Below are positions 61,955 to 64,000 of a stretch of DNA of 64,000 bases, piece after piece. How positions within the stretch are numbered: the first letter of the stretch is position 1; every line of letters begins with the position of its first letter. Below the pieces are notes generated by a model, which saw only the letters and a list, made by a program, of their open reading frames with translations, made no database searches and had not been told where the DNA came from. This DNA is from Clostridia bacterium. GTDB taxonomy: Bacteria; Bacillota; Clostridia; UBA1381. The DNA is taken from positions 124,001-188,000 of the forward strand of contig JAGBHE010000064.1 in assembly GCA_017935675.1 (NCBI GenBank). Reading direction: 5' to 3'. Position numbers and translations under genes: made by a program.

Positions 61955-63469
61955 ATGGAAATTATTATGCGGGAAAATGAGTATTGGTGGGGAGGCGCGG
62001 TCTGCGAGGGACATAATATGCCCTACGGAAGAGAAAGCAAGGCGTTCTTTGATTTAAACGGAAGCTTTGAAAATGACCAGTTTGCGCCGGTGTTTCTTTC
62101 AAGCCTCGGAAGATATGTGTGGAGCGAAAGACCGTTCACCGTAAAAATAGAAAACGGAAAAATGGATTTTTGCGGAGCCGGAGATTTTGTTGTATCAGAC
62201 GGTCATGAAAACTTAAAAGGAGCGTACATGGCAGCAATGAAGAAGCATTTCCCGTTTACGGGGAAAATGCCGGACAGGTTATTTTTTAAAATGCCGCAGT
62301 ACAATACCTGGATAGAGCTTGGAACAGAGCAGACAACTGAGAATATTTTAAGCTATGCAAAAAGCATTGTAGACAGCGGCATGCCGCCCGGCGTTTTTAT
62401 GATAGACGGCGGCTGGCAGGAGGACTACGGATATTTTGATTTTAACAGAAGAAAGGTGCCGGACCCGAAGTATCTTACAGACAGCCTTCACAATATGGGA
62501 TTTAAGGTTATGCTGTGGGTTTCGCCGATTGTTGCGTCAGCCGGTGCAAGGTTCAAGGAGCTGAGAAGCAAGGGCTTTCTTGTAAATGACAGCGAGGGAA
62601 GTATAGCCGTAAGGTCATGGTGGAGTGGTTACAGCGCTGTTCTGGATTTTACAAACCCGGAAGCGGTTGATTGGTTTCATTCAAAGCTTGACCGGCTTAT
62701 GGATATTTACGGAATTGACGGCTTTAAATTCGATGCTGGGGACAGAGGATTTTACCGGGATGATGACATGATATATAAGCCTATGCTGGCGCGTGAGCAT
62801 ACAGGCGCCTTTAATGACGCTGGGGAAAGGTACAGCTTCAATGAGTTCAGAGCGGCATATAAGCGAGGCGGCAGACCAATTGTGGCAAGACTGCATGATA
62901 AATATCATTCATGGAACGACAGAGGGCTCAATACCTTGATTCCACATACAATTTTGCAGGGGCTTTGCGGATACGCCTATTGCTGTCCGGACATGGTAGG
63001 AGGCGGTATTCTTGACTGCTTTGCAAAGGGAGCGGCTCTTGACGGGGAGCTGTTTGTGCGCTGGGCTCAGACAAATGCGCTTATGGGAATGATGCAGCTT
63101 TCTGTTTCGTCAAAAAGGGTTCTTAAGCCTGAGAATTTTGCTCTGGCAACCGATGCCGTAAAGCTGCGCATGAAATATTCGGACTATATAACAGAGCTTG
63201 CCGAAAAAGCGGCGTTGTCGGGAGAGCCTATTGTTCGTCATATGGCGTATGAGTTCCCGGGTGAGGGCTTTGAAACCGTAAACGATCAGTTTATGCTCGG
63301 AGGCAGAATCCTTGCCGCACCTGTGCTTGAAAAGGGAAAAAGCATAAAAAACGTAAGGCTCCCGAAGGGACAGTGGAAAGCAAAGGACGGAAAACTCTAC
63401 AGCGGCGGCAGCTATAAAATACCATCGCCGCTTGAGGACGGGGTTCTGTATTTTGAAAAAATAAAATAA
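61955..63469 (+). CDS. Glycoside hydrolase family 31
   Basis: A 504-residue GH31 enzyme (alpha-glucosidase/alpha-galactosidase/alpha-xylosidase superfamily). The nucleophile is Asp260 in GIDGFKFDAGD and the acid/base Asp346 in CCPDMVGGG. It lacks the long N-terminal beta-sandwich and C-terminal domains of many members and has no signal peptide, so it acts in the cytoplasm on imported oligosaccharides. The KFDAGD motif is closer to the MYORG-like branch than to YicI-type xylosidases, so alpha-galactosidase activity is possible. It is the last gene of the locus; a palindrome copy 6 bases after its stop may terminate it. Confidence 0.92.
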   Translation: MEIIMRENEYWWGGAVCEGHNMPYGRESKAFFDLNGSFENDQFAPVFLSSLGRYVWSERPFTVKIENGKMDFCGAGDFVVSDGHENLKGAYMAAMKKHFPFTGKMPDRLFFKMPQYNTWIELGTEQTTENILSYAKSIVDSGMPPGVFMIDGGWQEDYGYFDFNRRKVPDPKYLTDSLHNMGFKVMLWVSPIVASAGARFKELRSKGFLVNDSEGSIAVRSWWSGYSAVLDFTNPEAVDWFHSKLDRLMDIYGIDGFKFDAGDRGFYRDDDMIYKPMLAREHTGAFNDAGERYSFNEFRAAYKRGGRPIVARLHDKYHSWNDRGLNTLIPHTILQGLCGYAYCCPDMVGGGILDCFAKGAALDGELFVRWAQTNALMGMMQLSVSSKRVLKPENFALATDAVKLRMKYSDYITELAEKAALSGEPIVRHMAYEFPGEGFETVNDQFMLGGRILAAPVLEKGKSIKNVRLPKGQWKAKDGKLYSGGSYKIPSPLEDGVLYFEKIK

Positions 63470-63474
63470 ATTCA

Positions 63475-63503
63475 GAACACAAGGGGACGGTTCTCTTGTG
63501 TTC
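63475..63503. repeat. Dispersed palindrome copy at the end of the glycan locus
   Basis: GAACACAAG (63475-63483) pairs with CTTGTGTTC (63495-63503), loop GGGACGGTTCT, the best match to the consensus. A truncated half copy (CCCTTGTGTCA) follows at 63507-63517. It lies between the convergent GH31 and RhuM genes. Confidence 0.85.
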
Positions 63504-63541
63504 TTCCCTTGTGTCATGAAATGCTTCGCATTTGATAGTGA

Positions 63542-64000
63542 TTAATTATCAGATTCGATTTTGTCATTCTGTTGTGCAAACATTTTTACGGCACGGTCAA
63601 AATCACTTTCATACAAACGGTCTTGAATAACTCGGTATTTTTCAAATTCGCTTTCAGCAAATGCTTTTGCTATTTCTGCCGTAACCTTACCCTTGTCCTG
63701 CAATATGTCAGCATCATTGAATTTTAAGAAAGCATCTAATTTACTTGACCAATCAGCCATTGTCATTGGTATTTTTCGTCTTGCTTGTCTTATTGCGTAG
63801 TCAAGATACATTGTTACTATCTCATTAAGCTCTGTTATTTCTTCCATCGAAAGATAGTTTTTCGCAACCGAAACATCAGCCTTTACGATTTTTCCGTCGG
63901 GAGCATTTTTCCAAGTGGTAAGTCCCATATGTTGTTTTTTGTGATTTGCACGGCTTACAATAACTTCAGCTGCTGTTTGATGGTGAACGGCAAAGTGCAT
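63542..64000 (-). CDS. RhuM-family protein, C-terminal part (cut by window edge)
   Basis: The last 152 residues of a RhuM-like protein; the 5' end lies beyond position 64000. Diagnostic segments are HFAVHHQTAAEVIVSRAN, KQHMGLTTWKNAP, VAKNYLSMEEITELNEIVTM and MADWSSKLDAFLKFND. RhuM was first named in a Salmonella pathogenicity island, but the family is widespread in commensals and often near mobile or defence genes. Function unknown. Confidence 0.88.
   Translation of the reverse strand: MHFAVHHQTAAEVIVSRANHKKQHMGLTTWKNAPDGKIVKADVSVAKNYLSMEEITELNEIVTMYLDYAIRQARRKIPMTMADWSSKLDAFLKFNDADILQDKGKVTAEIAKAFAESEFEKYRVIQDRLYESDFDRAVKMFAQQNDKIESDN

Overview
The window is a moderate-GC chromosomal segment from an anaerobic, Gram-positive-type bacterium, most likely a plant-glycan-degrading member of Clostridia (Bacillota). 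This is supported by: consensus sigma-A promoters (TTGACA/TATAAT, 17-bp spacing) and strong AGGAGG ribosome sites; a Phe T-box in front of pheST; a YolD-like protein; lipoprotein signal peptides; an L,D-transpeptidase; S-layer-homology (SLH) proteins; a YesM/YesN two-component pair with an LplABC-type transporter; pyruvate phosphate dikinase; and indolepyruvate ferredoxin oxidoreductase. The pectin-type GH28 and the surface-protein style would suit a Monoglobus-like gut lineage, but that is a guess. No tRNA or rRNA gene was seen.

Layout. 0-2.1 kb: an N-terminally incomplete SGNH esterase and a GH28 polygalacturonase, with a structured dispersed element between them. 2.2-4.7 kb: YolD-like protein, sirtuin and, on the opposite strand, an L,D-transpeptidase. 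5.0-7.4 kb: a polar amino acid ABC transporter whose binding protein is circularly permuted. 7.4-8.6 kb: two terminators, a small membrane-peptide ORF and a DinJ-like/YoeB-like toxin-antitoxin pair. 8.8-16.2 kb: housekeeping (Phe T-box, pheS, pheT, mtnN, ppdK). 16.3-27.1 kb, mostly minus strand: DUF4143 ATPase; glyA-GHL6-SGNH operon; AraC regulator with a GH2 glycosidase; phenylacetate-CoA ligase with an ACT protein; an LRR surface protein. 27.2-37.8 kb: a region rich in palindromic repeats with a lone, atypical tyrosine recombinase, an ECF sigma/DUF4179 pair and a 2017-residue surface protein. 38-41.7 kb: iorA-iorB-paaK for 2-keto aryl acid oxidation.

41.8-63.5 kb is the most interesting part. 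A YesN/YesM two-component system faces a long plus-strand run of genes: LplA/B/C-type oligosaccharide transporter, a secreted DUF4832-type putative glycosidase, an SLH anchor protein, a large secreted protein with divergent SLH-like repeats, a secreted jellyroll-like protein, a second DUF4832 glycosidase, a second jellyroll-like protein and a GH31 glycosidase. Start codons follow the preceding stops closely almost throughout. The content reads as a Gram-positive polysaccharide-utilisation locus in which surface proteins cut and bind a glycan, the transporter takes up fragments and GH31 acts on products; the substrate is not evident. The two DUF4832 proteins and the two jellyroll proteins are paralogous pairs, so part of the locus arose by duplication.

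The window ends in the 3' part of a RhuM-family gene. Across 27-63.5 kb, copies of a palindrome close to GAACACAAGGGG...CTTGTGTTC occur only between genes, often at gene ends.
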